NCBI GenBank assembly: GCA_946415365.1
Contig: CAMKSE010000006.1
Coordinates: forward strand, 1-64,000
Direction of reading: 5' to 3'
Source: an uncultured Prevotellaceae bacterium
GTDB lineage: Bacteria; Bacteroidota; Bacteroidia; Bacteroidales; Bacteroidaceae
DNA length: 64,000 bases
A model generated the notes under the pieces. It saw nothing but the letters and a program-made list of their open reading frames with translations, was not told the origin of the DNA and did not search any database. Position numbers and translations under genes: made by a program. Each line of letters begins with the position of its first letter. The stretch's first letter is position 1. This document shows, piece by piece, positions 24,526-32,493 of the stretch.

Positions 24526-24792
24526 TTATTTTTGGATTATCAAATAAATGAGGGCAATCTGAGCTAACAGAATCAGAGAGAGTCCATATTTGAACTTCAA
24601 GTGCATCGTCTTGTGATGCCAGACTTGCATGCCCAACAATGCGCCGATGCTGCCACCAATGACAGCAAGTAATAGCAAGGTGGCTTCTGATATGCGCCAG
24701 CTGCCTTGCTTGGCCTTCCACTTGTCAATGCCATAGACCAGGAAGGTCACCACATTGATGCAAATGAGAATATATACTATTGTCTGTGTCAT
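24526..24792 (-). CDS. DUF1294 membrane protein, copy 1
   Basis: This 88-residue protein has two to three membrane helices (TIVYILICINVVTFLVYGIDKWKAKQGSWRISEATLLLLAVIGGSIGALLGMQVWHHKTMHLKFKYGLSLILLAQIALIYL). The YGIDK, GGSIGA and HHKT motifs define DUF1294. Its function is unknown. A near-identical copy lies at 50081-50344. Confidence 0.92.
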   Translation of the reverse strand: MTQTIVYILICINVVTFLVYGIDKWKAKQGSWRISEATLLLLAVIGGSIGALLGMQVWHHKTMHLKFKYGLSLILLAQIALIYLIIQK

Positions 24793-24873
24793 ACGCTCAA
24801 TACCACTTGTAACCGCGTTCCTTGCAATAGTCTATTGCTGGCAGATAGCCTTGTTGCGTTCCTTGGGCATGGT

Positions 24874-25395
24874 TTATTTCAGATACTCATCATCCCTCAC
24901 CAGCACCTTCTCGATCTTACCCACGTACATGGTATGATAGTCACCCTGCGGATAACTCTGTTCGATGGTTTCCTGATAGATGATGCCACTTGGCTGGATC
25001 TCTGCGGCATACACCTTCTTGCAGACGAGCACCAGCTTGGCTTCCTCGAAATAGACGGTGTTATCGGCATAGACGGGTGTGAGTTCTGCCTTGGCTATCT
25101 TGTCCTCGTCACGTCCTGACGTGCTGCCCAGATAGGCCATCTGCTTCTTGAACGACTTGTCCATGACACAGAGCGAGAAATAAGGCTCCTCATCCACAAA
25201 CTCCTTGGTATAACGCGACTCACGAATGTAAACCACTGCCGAAGGATCGTTGTTACCCCACAGGCAACCCAGATGCCCCCAAGAGGCCGTCATCGTGTTA
25301 CAGCTGTGCTCGTCGCCAGCGGTTATCAGCATCCATTCTCCACCAATGAGGTTGAAGGGATTAAACTTCATGTCTTTGTAACTAATCTCTTGCAT
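24874..25395 (-). CDS. flavin reductase family protein, cytosolic
   Basis: This protein of about 173 residues has the flavin reductase pattern FNPFNLIGGEWMLITAGDEHSCNTMTASWGHLGCLWGNNDPSAVVYIRESRYTKEFVDEEPYFSLCVMDKSFKKQMAYLGSTSGRDEDKI. No signal is present, unlike the paralogue at 20307. The ATG at 25395 is chosen over an upstream GTG at 25401. It probably binds FMN and acts as an NAD(P)H-dependent reductase. A -7 box lies at 25435-25442. Confidence 0.92.
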   Translation of the reverse strand: MQEISYKDMKFNPFNLIGGEWMLITAGDEHSCNTMTASWGHLGCLWGNNDPSAVVYIRESRYTKEFVDEEPYFSLCVMDKSFKKQMAYLGSTSGRDEDKIAKAELTPVYADNTVYFEEAKLVLVCKKVYAAEIQPSGIIYQETIEQSYPQGDYHTMYVGKIEKVLVRDDEYLK

Positions 25396-25434
25396 CTTCA
25401 CTACAAATTACATAAAACAATTTAATTCTGACGG

Positions 25435-25442
25435 CAAAAGTA
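25435..25442 (-). promoter_or_regulatory. -7 box (TACTTTTG) of the flavin reductase gene
   Basis: The minus strand reads TACTTTTG about 40 bases before the ATG at 25395. Confidence 0.55.
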
Positions 25443-25464
25443 CTCAAAAATCCTCAGTTTTTTG

Positions 25465-25472
25465 TAATTTTG
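25465..25472 (+). promoter_or_regulatory. -7 box (TAATTTTG) of the 25508 gene
   Basis: TAATTTTGC lies about 36 bases before the ATG at 25508, divergent from the flavin reductase promoter. Confidence 0.55.
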
Positions 25473-25507
25473 CGCCCATATTTATGATTGTTTAGGAAGA
25501 ACAGATA

Positions 25508-25942
25508 ATGATAAAAGACTGTACATCAGTAGAACAAGGCCGTATGTTGGTGGCGTTAGGCATCTCACCTTCAACGGCAGACAAATGCTGGATATCTATC
25601 GAATTGAGCAAGGACGAACCGGCATTGTACTCGCTGTCATGGGAACAAGCCAGGGAGAACAGAATGACAGCCGACCGTTTTCTGATAGATATAGCCAAGA
25701 AAAGTGTGCCAGATGCTTTAACCCCAGCCTGGTCTCTGACTGCGCTTCTGGATCTGCTTCCTTCAGAGATCGAGAATGGGAGCAGAACGTATTCGTTCAG
25801 GATGAATAAGGTCGGGGATGAATACCAGATATGCTATTCAGACGAAGACTCCCATAACCTGTATTCAATACAGGAGGACGCTCCTGTAAATGCAGCCTTC
25901 AAGTTACTCTGTTTGCTGAACGAGATAAAGGACTATAATTAA
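25508..25942 (+). CDS. hypothetical protein
   Basis: This 144-residue protein (IKDCTSVEQGRMLVALGISPSTADKCWI... PAWSLTALLDLLPSEIENGSRTYSFRMNKVGDEYQICYSD...) belongs to no family I can name. The layout, with an LLDLLP stretch followed by a beta-rich end, recalls small phage-derived proteins of Bacteroidales. It has its own promoter and is followed three bases later by the 25946 gene, so the two are an operon. Confidence 0.7.
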   Translation: MIKDCTSVEQGRMLVALGISPSTADKCWISIELSKDEPALYSLSWEQARENRMTADRFLIDIAKKSVPDALTPAWSLTALLDLLPSEIENGSRTYSFRMNKVGDEYQICYSDEDSHNLYSIQEDAPVNAAFKLLCLLNEIKDYN

Positions 25943-25945
25943 GAG

Positions 25946-26317
25946 ATGAAGTCGCCAGTCCTGCCGATAGTGAGTGTAAGCATGGCAGAATCCCTGAAAA
26001 AACTGGGATTCTCTGATGTGACTCCATTCTGTTATAATGATGGTGACTTGACCGAATATCAAGAGGATCTTCTTCTTCTTGCCCCCTCTCTTCAGGAGGT
26101 ACAAGCATGGATAGGCCGACGCAAGAGAATGGATGTGCTGGTGTATCGTGAGGTGTTCTTCAACGAGATTGGCAAGTTCTATGCTGTCATCATCAACCGT
26201 AAAGACGGCACGATGCGCGAGACAGCCAAGTGCCCGACATACAATCAGGCTCTCGAAACTAGGCTGAAAGTGGCCATCAACTTCCTGATAAAAAAGAAAA
26301 AACGCAGGAAGGGATAG
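25946..26317 (+). CDS. hypothetical protein, second of a pair
   Basis: This 123-residue protein (KSPVLPIVSVSMAESLKKLGFSDVTPFCYNDGDLTEYQEDLLLLAPSLQEVQAWIGRRKRMDVLVYREVFF...) ends in a strongly basic tail (FLIKKKKRRKG). I do not recognise it. The VQAWIGRRKR-YREVFFNEIGKFYAVI part resembles small phage or plasmid proteins. It is co-transcribed with the gene before it. Confidence 0.65.
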   Translation: MKSPVLPIVSVSMAESLKKLGFSDVTPFCYNDGDLTEYQEDLLLLAPSLQEVQAWIGRRKRMDVLVYREVFFNEIGKFYAVIINRKDGTMRETAKCPTYNQALETRLKVAINFLIKKKKRRKG

Positions 26318-26386
26318 TATTATTCCTTCAACTCAATAGTTTCTTGTTTCCCTTACTTCAAAATAATAATGTCACTCCAACAAGTC

Positions 26387-26770
26387 TTATTCAAGTAAAG
26401 ACGAAACCATATCTCCATGCCGCTTTTCGTCGTTCTTTACGCTTTCCACCTCTGGAAAATCAGCAATCAGATGCTCATAGCCAACAGCAGCATCGTATTC
26501 ACCTTTTGCTATCAGCTTATATAAACGCTTCTTTCCCAATAGCCGATAAAGGAACGACATGATGATTGCCATTGTCTTCTTGGGCTTTAATGCCTCTTTG
26601 GTGTAGACATGGAAAACACTGGCATGTCGGCCTTCTTCCTTTGCAAGCTGGAGGAATGTCTCACGCTCCTTGTCTGTCTTTACTACTTTTGCAAGTCTCT
26701 GGTACATCAGGACGGCATTGAGTTCGCCCTGCTGACTACGTATAAGTTCTTTGAATTGTTCTTGTGTCAT
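26387..26770 (-). CDS. ferritin-like (rubrerythrin-type) protein
   Basis: This 127-residue helical protein has a ferritin-like di-iron pattern: an E in the first helix (QGELNAVLMYQRLAKVV), KEEGRHASVFH (ExxH), then GYEHLIADFPEVESVKNDEKRHGDMV (second E and ExxH). It belongs to the rubrerythrin/VIT N-terminal-like group and may protect against oxygen or peroxide. A broken copy of its first 23 codons lies at 2776-2845. It is the last gene of the SDR-FKBP operon. Confidence 0.85.
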   Translation of the reverse strand: MTQEQFKELIRSQQGELNAVLMYQRLAKVVKTDKERETFLQLAKEEGRHASVFHVYTKEALKPKKTMAIIMSFLYRLLGKKRLYKLIAKGEYDAAVGYEHLIADFPEVESVKNDEKRHGDMVSSLLE

Positions 26771-26772
26771 TG

Positions 26773-27171
26773 TTATGCGATGCCTAAAAGTTCTATTTCA
26801 AAAATCAGTGTTGAGCCACCGGGGATGCCTGGCTGTGAAAACTTGCCATAGCCCATCTCTGCAGGGATATACAACTCCCATTTGTCGCCGATATGCATCT
26901 GCTGCATGGCAATAATCCAACCTTCAATGAGGTCGCAGAGTTGGCAAGCCAACGGCACACCGCCACGGCTGCTGTCAAACTGTTTGCCGTCAATGGTCTT
27001 CCCTGTATAGTGAGCCGTGATAATACTCCTGACAGAAGGTTGTGGACTTGACTGATTACCCTTGCTCAGCACCTTATAGTATATTCCCTTGGGTAGTGCC
27101 TTGACTCCTTCTTCCTTGGCTTTCGCTTCCAGCCAATCCTTGTTGGCCTGTGCATATTCTCTTTTATTCAT
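26773..27171 (-). CDS. FKBP-type peptidyl-prolyl isomerase
   Basis: This 132-residue protein has an N-terminal helical extension and an FKBP domain (ITAHYTGKTIDGKQFDSSRGGVPLACQLCDLIEGWIIAMQQMHIGDKWELYIPAEMGYGKFSQPGIPGGSTLIFEIELLGI). It speeds cis-trans proline isomerisation during folding. It has no signal peptide. Its first codons overlap the SDR stop by eight bases. Confidence 0.93.
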   Translation of the reverse strand: MNKREYAQANKDWLEAKAKEEGVKALPKGIYYKVLSKGNQSSPQPSVRSIITAHYTGKTIDGKQFDSSRGGVPLACQLCDLIEGWIIAMQQMHIGDKWELYIPAEMGYGKFSQPGIPGGSTLIFEIELLGIA

Positions 27172-27883
27172 TGTCTGTTTGATTTAGAGTCCAACCATTA
27201 TCGCCATGATATATCATCTGTCTGGTCATGCCGCCATCAATACAGATATTCTCACCCGTGATGAAACCGGCCTTGTCAGAGCAGAGAAAGAGCACCATAT
27301 TAGCTATATCCAATGGGTTCCCTACACGTCCTGCCGGTTGTTGAATGGCATCGGAACCTTCATAAATGGTGTAGGACGTGTCAATCCATCCAGGAGAGAT
27401 GCTGTTTACACGAACCTTTCCGGCAAGACTGACAGCCAAAGCGTGAGTCAAAGCCGCTATGCCACCTTTTGCTGCCGTATAGCTTTCCGTCTGTGGCTGA
27501 CTCATACGGTCACGCGAGGAAGATATATTGACGATGGCCGCTCCTTTGGCAAAATGTGGAGCGAAGAGTTTTGTGAGATAGAACGGAGCTGTAACGCCAA
27601 CACTCAGGGCATATTGAAACTCCTCATAACTGCACTCGTTTATGCCTTTCATCAGTGGCAGGGCATTGTTGATGAGATAGTCCACATGCCCATGCTTCTC
27701 AATGACATCCTTGGCAAATTGTTCCAGCACCTGTTTGTCAGCAAGGTCACCCACAAAGTGGTCACCCTGCTGTTTATCGATTACGCAAACAGTGGCTCCA
27801 CGTTTCCCGAATTCTTCCGCTATACATCTTCCGATACCTTGTGCACCACCTGTGACGATTACTATTTTATTTTTGAAATCCAT
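27164..27883 (-). CDS. SDR family oxidoreductase
   Basis: This 239-residue short-chain dehydrogenase has the NAD(P)-binding TGGAQGIG motif (about 11-18), NINN-type VDYLINNALP, the catalytic Ser in IVNISSSRD, and the catalytic Tyr/Lys in ESYTAAKGG. The proline-glycine stretch SPGWIDT follows. It oxidises or reduces an unknown alcohol or ketone. Confidence 0.95.
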   Translation of the reverse strand: MDFKNKIVIVTGGAQGIGRCIAEEFGKRGATVCVIDKQQGDHFVGDLADKQVLEQFAKDVIEKHGHVDYLINNALPLMKGINECSYEEFQYALSVGVTAPFYLTKLFAPHFAKGAAIVNISSSRDRMSQPQTESYTAAKGGIAALTHALAVSLAGKVRVNSISPGWIDTSYTIYEGSDAIQQPAGRVGNPLDIANMVLFLCSDKAGFITGENICIDGGMTRQMIYHGDNGWTLNQTDNE

Positions 27884-27910
27884 ATTTGTGTCAGTTCGTT
27901 AAATTGGAAT

Positions 27911-28882
27911 TTACTTGATTACCTTGACCACAGGTTTCCTCTGAGGATGAGTCCGTTTCCACCACATGTAGTAACCGCTCCAGGGGAGCAGAGCCCCGAT
28001 GATGGCTGCAAGAAAATAGATGAACTTAACCAGCAGACCACCCCATTCGCCCGTATGCAGTTGCATCAAGACAACCTGCGGTGGCTTCTTCTCTTGTCCG
28101 TGATGGTTCGTGTCAGGGCGCATGATGCTTATTTCGTCGGGCTTTTCCTGTTGTTGTCTTTCAAACTGACCGTGGTGCTCCATGTTGCTAACATCGCCGC
28201 CCAGAACGGTCATGGCTCCTTGGCGATACCAGTGGAACGACCAACTAGGACCCGTCAGCGACATCAGCAACAGGAACACAACGCCATAGATGCCCAACGA
28301 CACATGGCTGTCATAGACAAATCGGCGGAAGCCTTTGCCCATTGAGACCTTCAGACGGTTCTTCAACATCTTCTTGCTACGTGGCCACCAGATGACGATG
28401 CCCGTAAGCAGGATCAGGGTCATGCAGATAGCCGTGACTCCCACGATGAAACGTCCGACGGACATGCCTTCATGCGGCTCTGACGGCACGTTCAGAAGAT
28501 AGCGGTGTAACTGCTTGGCAGTGTTGACCAATGCCGATTCCTTCTCCCATCCAATCAGCTCGCTTGTGTAGGGATTGACGGCCAGTTTCTGATGGCCTCG
28601 CTCAGCAAACTGTGCGTAAGCTGGTTCATCGGCTTTCGATGGCATTTGAATGCTCTTCAACGTCAAGCCCTCAACGGTGTGTCTGCGTATGGCATCAATG
28701 AGTGCTTCATCCGTCAGATAGCGTCCTTCGCCTTTATCCTCAACATGCCTTATGTCTGCATTGATGGCTTCCTTGATTTCGTCCTGAAACACGATGACTG
28801 CCCCTGTCAGGCAGATGATGGAGATGATCACTCCAAAAGCCAGCCCTAACCAGCGATGAATCTTCAAGCAAATCTTTCTCAT
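27911..28882 (-). CDS. PepSY-associated membrane protein
   Basis: This 323-residue inner-membrane protein has an N-terminal helix (KIHRWLGLAFGVIISIICLTGAVIVFQDEI), a periplasmic PepSY-like domain, and three further helices (IVGVTAICMTLILLTGIVIWW, LGIYGVVFLLLMSLTGPSW, FIYFLAAIIGALLPWSGYYMWW). Such proteins accompany iron or siderophore uptake and ferric reductases. The ATG at 28882 has GGAGGG upstream. No TonB receptor is adjacent. Confidence 0.92.
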   Translation of the reverse strand: MRKICLKIHRWLGLAFGVIISIICLTGAVIVFQDEIKEAINADIRHVEDKGEGRYLTDEALIDAIRRHTVEGLTLKSIQMPSKADEPAYAQFAERGHQKLAVNPYTSELIGWEKESALVNTAKQLHRYLLNVPSEPHEGMSVGRFIVGVTAICMTLILLTGIVIWWPRSKKMLKNRLKVSMGKGFRRFVYDSHVSLGIYGVVFLLLMSLTGPSWSFHWYRQGAMTVLGGDVSNMEHHGQFERQQQEKPDEISIMRPDTNHHGQEKKPPQVVLMQLHTGEWGGLLVKFIYFLAAIIGALLPWSGYYMWWKRTHPQRKPVVKVIK

Positions 28883-28893
28883 CGTCAACCCTC

Positions 28894-29835
28894 CTATTTG
28901 CATTGTCTGAACAGCCAGTCACGTACGGCGGCAATCTTATAACCATAGTCGAAGGATGCCATGTGCTCCATGCCCTTACCCGATTCGGGAAGTACGCTTC
29001 CTGCCTCCCACTTGATGAAGTTGATATTGCCGCCACGGGCAATCAGTTCTTCTGCCAACTTCTCTTGTTCCGATGCTGGCAGTTTGGCACTCCAACTTGC
29101 GGAGTCAACACGGGCATCATTCTCCTTCAGCACTTTTGCCAAGTCTCTCATGCCACCCGATGCCTTCTGGTCGCCACCAGCTACGATGTAGAAGAAATGC
29201 TTCTTGCCGAAGTCCTGCATCTTCGAGGTGTCCCACTGGCTGCTGACAAAGAGAGAAGCCGCAAAGAGATCGGGATGCGTAATGTTGAAGTAGAACGACA
29301 TCATGCCTCCCATAGACTGACCTGTGGTGTATAGACGGTTGGTATCTATATTGTATTCCTTGCAGACGGTCTGTAGCAGTCGGATTGTCATTTCCACCTC
29401 GTCGGTGGTGCTCCAGTCATCCTGCACCGCCCATTCAGTGTATTGGGGAACCAATACGAACGCTGGATGCTCTTTTTGATCCCTGTCTGAGGCGAACTCC
29501 AACGCTCCATATCCCTGAGTGAGCGGAGCCGCCACGTCCTTACCTACGGTACTGGCATCGGCCATGAACAACACTAATGGGAGTTTGTGACCTGCCTCGG
29601 CACCTTCGGGAACAAGTAGGTTATAGGACATTGTCTTACCCGTCTTGGCATCCTCGAAGGTGAGCTGTCTGAACTTCTTCAGTGTCTCGTTCTTCAAAGC
29701 AACAAACGCGCTGTCAGAATCCTTGTTAACACTCATACCGCCACCCATGCGCGGTCCTCTTTCTCCGCCCTTCTTCTGGGCACAGGCAGTCAGGCACATG
29801 AGTCCTACTGCCAGCAAAAACATTACTTTATTCAT
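28894..29835 (-). CDS. lipoprotein esterase (PHB depolymerase/feruloyl esterase-like)
   Basis: This 313-residue protein has a lipobox (KVMFLLAVGLMCLTAC), a Gly-rich linker and an alpha/beta-hydrolase domain with the nucleophile elbow GQSMGG in LYTTGQSMGGMMSFYF. It resembles the PHB depolymerase/esterase group that acts on polymers or feruloylated sugars. It should sit on the cell envelope. Twelve bases separate it from the PepSY gene, so the two are co-transcribed. Confidence 0.9.
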   Translation of the reverse strand: MNKVMFLLAVGLMCLTACAQKKGGERGPRMGGGMSVNKDSDSAFVALKNETLKKFRQLTFEDAKTGKTMSYNLLVPEGAEAGHKLPLVLFMADASTVGKDVAAPLTQGYGALEFASDRDQKEHPAFVLVPQYTEWAVQDDWSTTDEVEMTIRLLQTVCKEYNIDTNRLYTTGQSMGGMMSFYFNITHPDLFAASLFVSSQWDTSKMQDFGKKHFFYIVAGGDQKASGGMRDLAKVLKENDARVDSASWSAKLPASEQEKLAEELIARGGNINFIKWEAGSVLPESGKGMEHMASFDYGYKIAAVRDWLFRQCK

Positions 29836-29926
29836 ATTTTCTTGGAGTGTTTCGAGTCGCGGCTCTGGTCTCTACCAAGACCTTTTAAAATTAACTGTTA
29901 TTCAGTTCCAACAGATAAATTGGAAT

Positions 29927-30463
29927 TTATATGATTTCTTTTTTGAATTTTGCGGGATTACCAGCCACTAAGGTTCGTGGAGCGACATTTTTGGTTACCA
30001 CAGAACCTGCAGCAATGACTGCGCCATCACCTATTACAACACCAGGCAGTATCACGGAATGGCCACCAATCCAAACATCATTGCCAATAGTAATTGGAAT
30101 TCCATAACCATCAAGCGTTCTACCTTCGGGTTGGAGACGATGACCAGCTGTATAAATTCCCACATCAGGCCCAATCAGACAGTTATTGCCGATGTGTATT
30201 TCTGCAACGTCGAGCATCGTACAATTATAATCAGCATGGAAATTGTCGCCAACATGGATATTCTTACCAAAGTCGCAATGGAAATTATCACCAACGAAAG
30301 TATTACTACCAGAAGAACCGAACAATTCCTTGACAATTTCTTTCTTCTGGATATGATTGACCAAAGACAGATTGTTTAATCGTTTGATAAGCTCAGATGT
30401 TTTGGCTAACTGTAATAGCACATCTTCACTAATATCAGTACGACTGAATGTTATCTTCTCCAT
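29927..30463 (-). CDS. sugar O-acetyltransferase (left-handed beta-helix)
   Basis: This 178-residue protein has an N-terminal helical part and hexapeptide repeats (FVGDNFHCDFGKNIHVGDNFHADYNCTML... IGNNCLIGPDVGIYTAGH... ITIGNDVWIGGHSVILPGVVIGDGAVIAAGSVVTKNV). It matches the maltose/galactoside acetyltransferase (Maa/LacA) family, which acetylates sugars from acetyl-CoA. The catalytic His is in TAGH. A paralogue lies immediately upstream at 30474. Confidence 0.92.
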   Translation of the reverse strand: MEKITFSRTDISEDVLLQLAKTSELIKRLNNLSLVNHIQKKEIVKELFGSSGSNTFVGDNFHCDFGKNIHVGDNFHADYNCTMLDVAEIHIGNNCLIGPDVGIYTAGHRLQPEGRTLDGYGIPITIGNDVWIGGHSVILPGVVIGDGAVIAAGSVVTKNVAPRTLVAGNPAKFKKEII

Positions 30464-30473
30464 AAATTCCGAT

Positions 30474-31052
30474 TTATCTGTCTTTTATCTCTATCTTTTT
30501 TATTACTTTGGCTGGAACGCCACCAACAATGGTATTCGGTTCAACGTCCTTTGTCACTACTGCACCAGCAGCTACTACGGCTCCATCGCCGATGGTTACT
30601 CCAGCAAGAACGGTGGCATTGGCTCCAATCCATACGTTTTTGCCGATGTGGATGGGTGCATAGCTCATGCTTTGACGGTTGGCCGGGTCAAGGTCGTGAT
30701 TGATGGTTGCCAGCACGACGTTGTGACCTATGAGTGCGCCCTCGTCGATGGTGATGCCACCTTGGTCTTGGAACTTACAACCCATGTTGATGAAGACCCG
30801 TTCACCAACGATGGTGTTCTTACCGCAGTCGGTATGAAACGGAGGAAACATGCCTACCGTCTTGGGAACCTCACGCCCCCAAAGTCGCTCCAGCAAATCG
30901 TGCAACTGCTCTGGAGTATGGTACTTCCCGTTAATTTCTGCCGTTATCTGCAGAGCCTCCTGCGACAGCTGATGAAACATCATGTGGACATCACCACCGC
31001 CAACGACGGGTTTGCCCGATGCCATGTAATCACGAAATTCTTGTATGGTCAT
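30474..31052 (-). CDS. sugar O-acetyltransferase, second copy
   Basis: This 192-residue protein has the same Maa/LacA layout: a helical N-terminus and hexapeptide repeats ([45 protein letters not shown]... [35 protein letters not shown]). The catalytic His is in TINHD. It lies ten bases upstream of the 29927 gene, and the two probably act on different sugars. Confidence 0.93.
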   Translation of the reverse strand: MTIQEFRDYMASGKPVVGGGDVHMMFHQLSQEALQITAEINGKYHTPEQLHDLLERLWGREVPKTVGMFPPFHTDCGKNTIVGERVFINMGCKFQDQGGITIDEGALIGHNVVLATINHDLDPANRQSMSYAPIHIGKNVWIGANATVLAGVTIGDGAVVAAGAVVTKDVEPNTIVGGVPAKVIKKIEIKDR

Positions 31053-31058
31053 AGTTCT

Positions 31059-31262
31059 TTATTTTTCTTTTGTGAATTTGTAAACAGCCCATGTTGGTAG
31101 AATGACCAATAGCAATAAGCTTATCTCCACCAATGCGTAGGAGCCGAGATAGTCAACCAATGTCTGGAATTTCAGAACTCCATCCACGAGAAATACCAGG
31201 AGGGCAAACTAGCAGAGAAAGAAGATGGTTGCGTACTTGATTTTACGTTTCTTTATTTCCAT
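31059..31262 (-). pseudogene. small two-helix membrane protein interrupted by an in-frame TAG
   Basis: From the ATG at 31262 the frame reads MEIKKRKIKYATIFFLC, then TAG (31209-31211), then FALLVFLVDGVLKFQTLVDYLG and a second helix SLLLLVILPTWAVY, ending at TAA (31059). Apart from the TAG all 67 codons make a convincing small membrane protein. It lies seven bases before the acetyltransferase ATG. It is either a recent nonsense mutation or a sequencing error. It is absent from a standard list of ORFs. Confidence 0.7.
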
Positions 31263-31283
31263 TTTACCACATCTAAATCATTC

Positions 31284-31658
31284 TTATACAGGCACATACT
31301 TTGAGCGAATAGCCTTTGGAAGTTTCGATGCAATGAGTTGGTAGGACTCTTTAATCAACCCCTTTACTGTTGCTTCGTCCATTTCTTCGTAATAGACATC
31401 GCTCCAGTGAGTCTTGTTCCAATGATAAGCGGGTCTCACGGCTGAGAATTGTTCTCTGAGTTCGATATTCCTGTCTGGAGATAGTTTCAAGGCAATTCTT
31501 GAAACTCCTTCCTTCATATCATACCTGCCACCGCCTAGCCACAGGCAGACGAAAATCTTTCCCTCCAAGCGGAAGTTAAGGATGTCTTCACCAAACGCCT
31601 GGTCTTCGGTCACTCCAGGGAGTGACAACGTGTACTCTCTGACTTGCTCAATGTTCAT
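31284..31658 (-). CDS. MmcQ/YjbR family protein
   Basis: This 124-residue protein starts NIEQVREYTLSLPGVTEDQAFGEDILNFRLEGKIFVCLWLGG and ends in a WSDVYYEEMDEATVKGLIKESYQLI stretch, the MmcQ/YjbR double-wing pattern. The family is proposed to bind DNA. The ATG at 31658 overlaps the nitroreductase stop (ATGA), so the two are coupled. Confidence 0.9.
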   Translation of the reverse strand: MNIEQVREYTLSLPGVTEDQAFGEDILNFRLEGKIFVCLWLGGGRYDMKEGVSRIALKLSPDRNIELREQFSAVRPAYHWNKTHWSDVYYEEMDEATVKGLIKESYQLIASKLPKAIRSKYVPV

Positions 31659-32416
31659 AACCACTCAAAATTTACTTCTCCGGCACCAATCTCAAAGTGG
31701 TATTTGGCAATGCCTAAATCCATCTTTGTATAACCAATCATGGAGAAACCTTTCTTTGCCCTCACTTGATGGCGATTGTTACTTGTACCGACATATTCAA
31801 ATGAAAATTTCTGCTGATTTACGGCTGTTGGAGCAAGCAAGGCTGCTTCAACACCTTTTTTGAACCATAACGGTGTGATGTCACTCACATTGCTCACTTG
31901 CTCGACGGTCTTGATCTTATGACCGACACCTTGTGTCTCACCATAGCCGATGGCAATGTAACAGGCTATCTTTTCTCCTTCGTCAAGCACATAGGTTCCT
32001 GGCACCTTGGAGTAGGAGATACCTACCCAACAGGTGTTCAGTCCCAGCGTCTGAGCAAGCAGTACAAGTTGTTCGCCATAGTAACCCACACGTTCATCAA
32101 GATCATCGGCCTTGAACTTCGTTCGAGCCTGCTCACGCTCGGGAGAGCCTAAACTAGTTTTGCTCTCCTCTCGCTGACTCGCAGCCTTCTTTCCAGCCAT
32201 GACAATATAGTTGTTGACATGACGGAATTTGCCGTATTTGGCAAGCGTTCCTTGAAACGCCTTTGGTTCGTTCAGGATAAGCTGCATATGTAGCCTTCCT
32301 TTCTGGTTCAACTCCGTAATCTTGTCAACGAGCACTCTGACTGCTTCATCAGCCAAAGGCAGTTCCTTGTATGCCCTTACACTGTGCCGGGCTTGAATGG
32401 CTTCTTGTACTGTCAT
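31655..32416 (-). CDS. nitroreductase family protein
   Basis: This 253-residue protein has the nitroreductase N-terminus (VQEAIQARHSVRAYKELPLADEAV) and flavin-binding features (LAQTLGLNTCWVGISYSK, YIAIGYGE). The extra C-terminal domain (LLAPTAVNQQKFSFEYVG) is typical of the longer nitroreductase class. It should bind FMN and reduce nitro or quinone compounds with NAD(P)H. It heads an operon with MmcQ, the small membrane protein and the two acetyltransferases. Confidence 0.92.
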   Translation of the reverse strand: MTVQEAIQARHSVRAYKELPLADEAVRVLVDKITELNQKGRLHMQLILNEPKAFQGTLAKYGKFRHVNNYIVMAGKKAASQREESKTSLGSPEREQARTKFKADDLDERVGYYGEQLVLLAQTLGLNTCWVGISYSKVPGTYVLDEGEKIACYIAIGYGETQGVGHKIKTVEQVSNVSDITPLWFKKGVEAALLAPTAVNQQKFSFEYVGTSNNRHQVRAKKGFSMIGYTKMDLGIAKYHFEIGAGEVNFEWL

Positions 32417-32493
32417 GCTATTCTTTATTTGTTTACATGATATATCAACCCATTTTACGGATTTAGCAGATTTTTCGCTTTAATGTCGGTAAG

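Noticed and set aside
24797..24873. Gene remnant EINHAQGTQQGYLPAIDYCKERGYKWY
   Set aside because: It reads like protein and ends just after the flavin reductase stop, but 28 codons without a match are not enough to call a pseudogene.
27206..28345. 379-codon plus-strand frame
   Set aside because: It is antisense to the SDR and PepSY genes and spans their junction.
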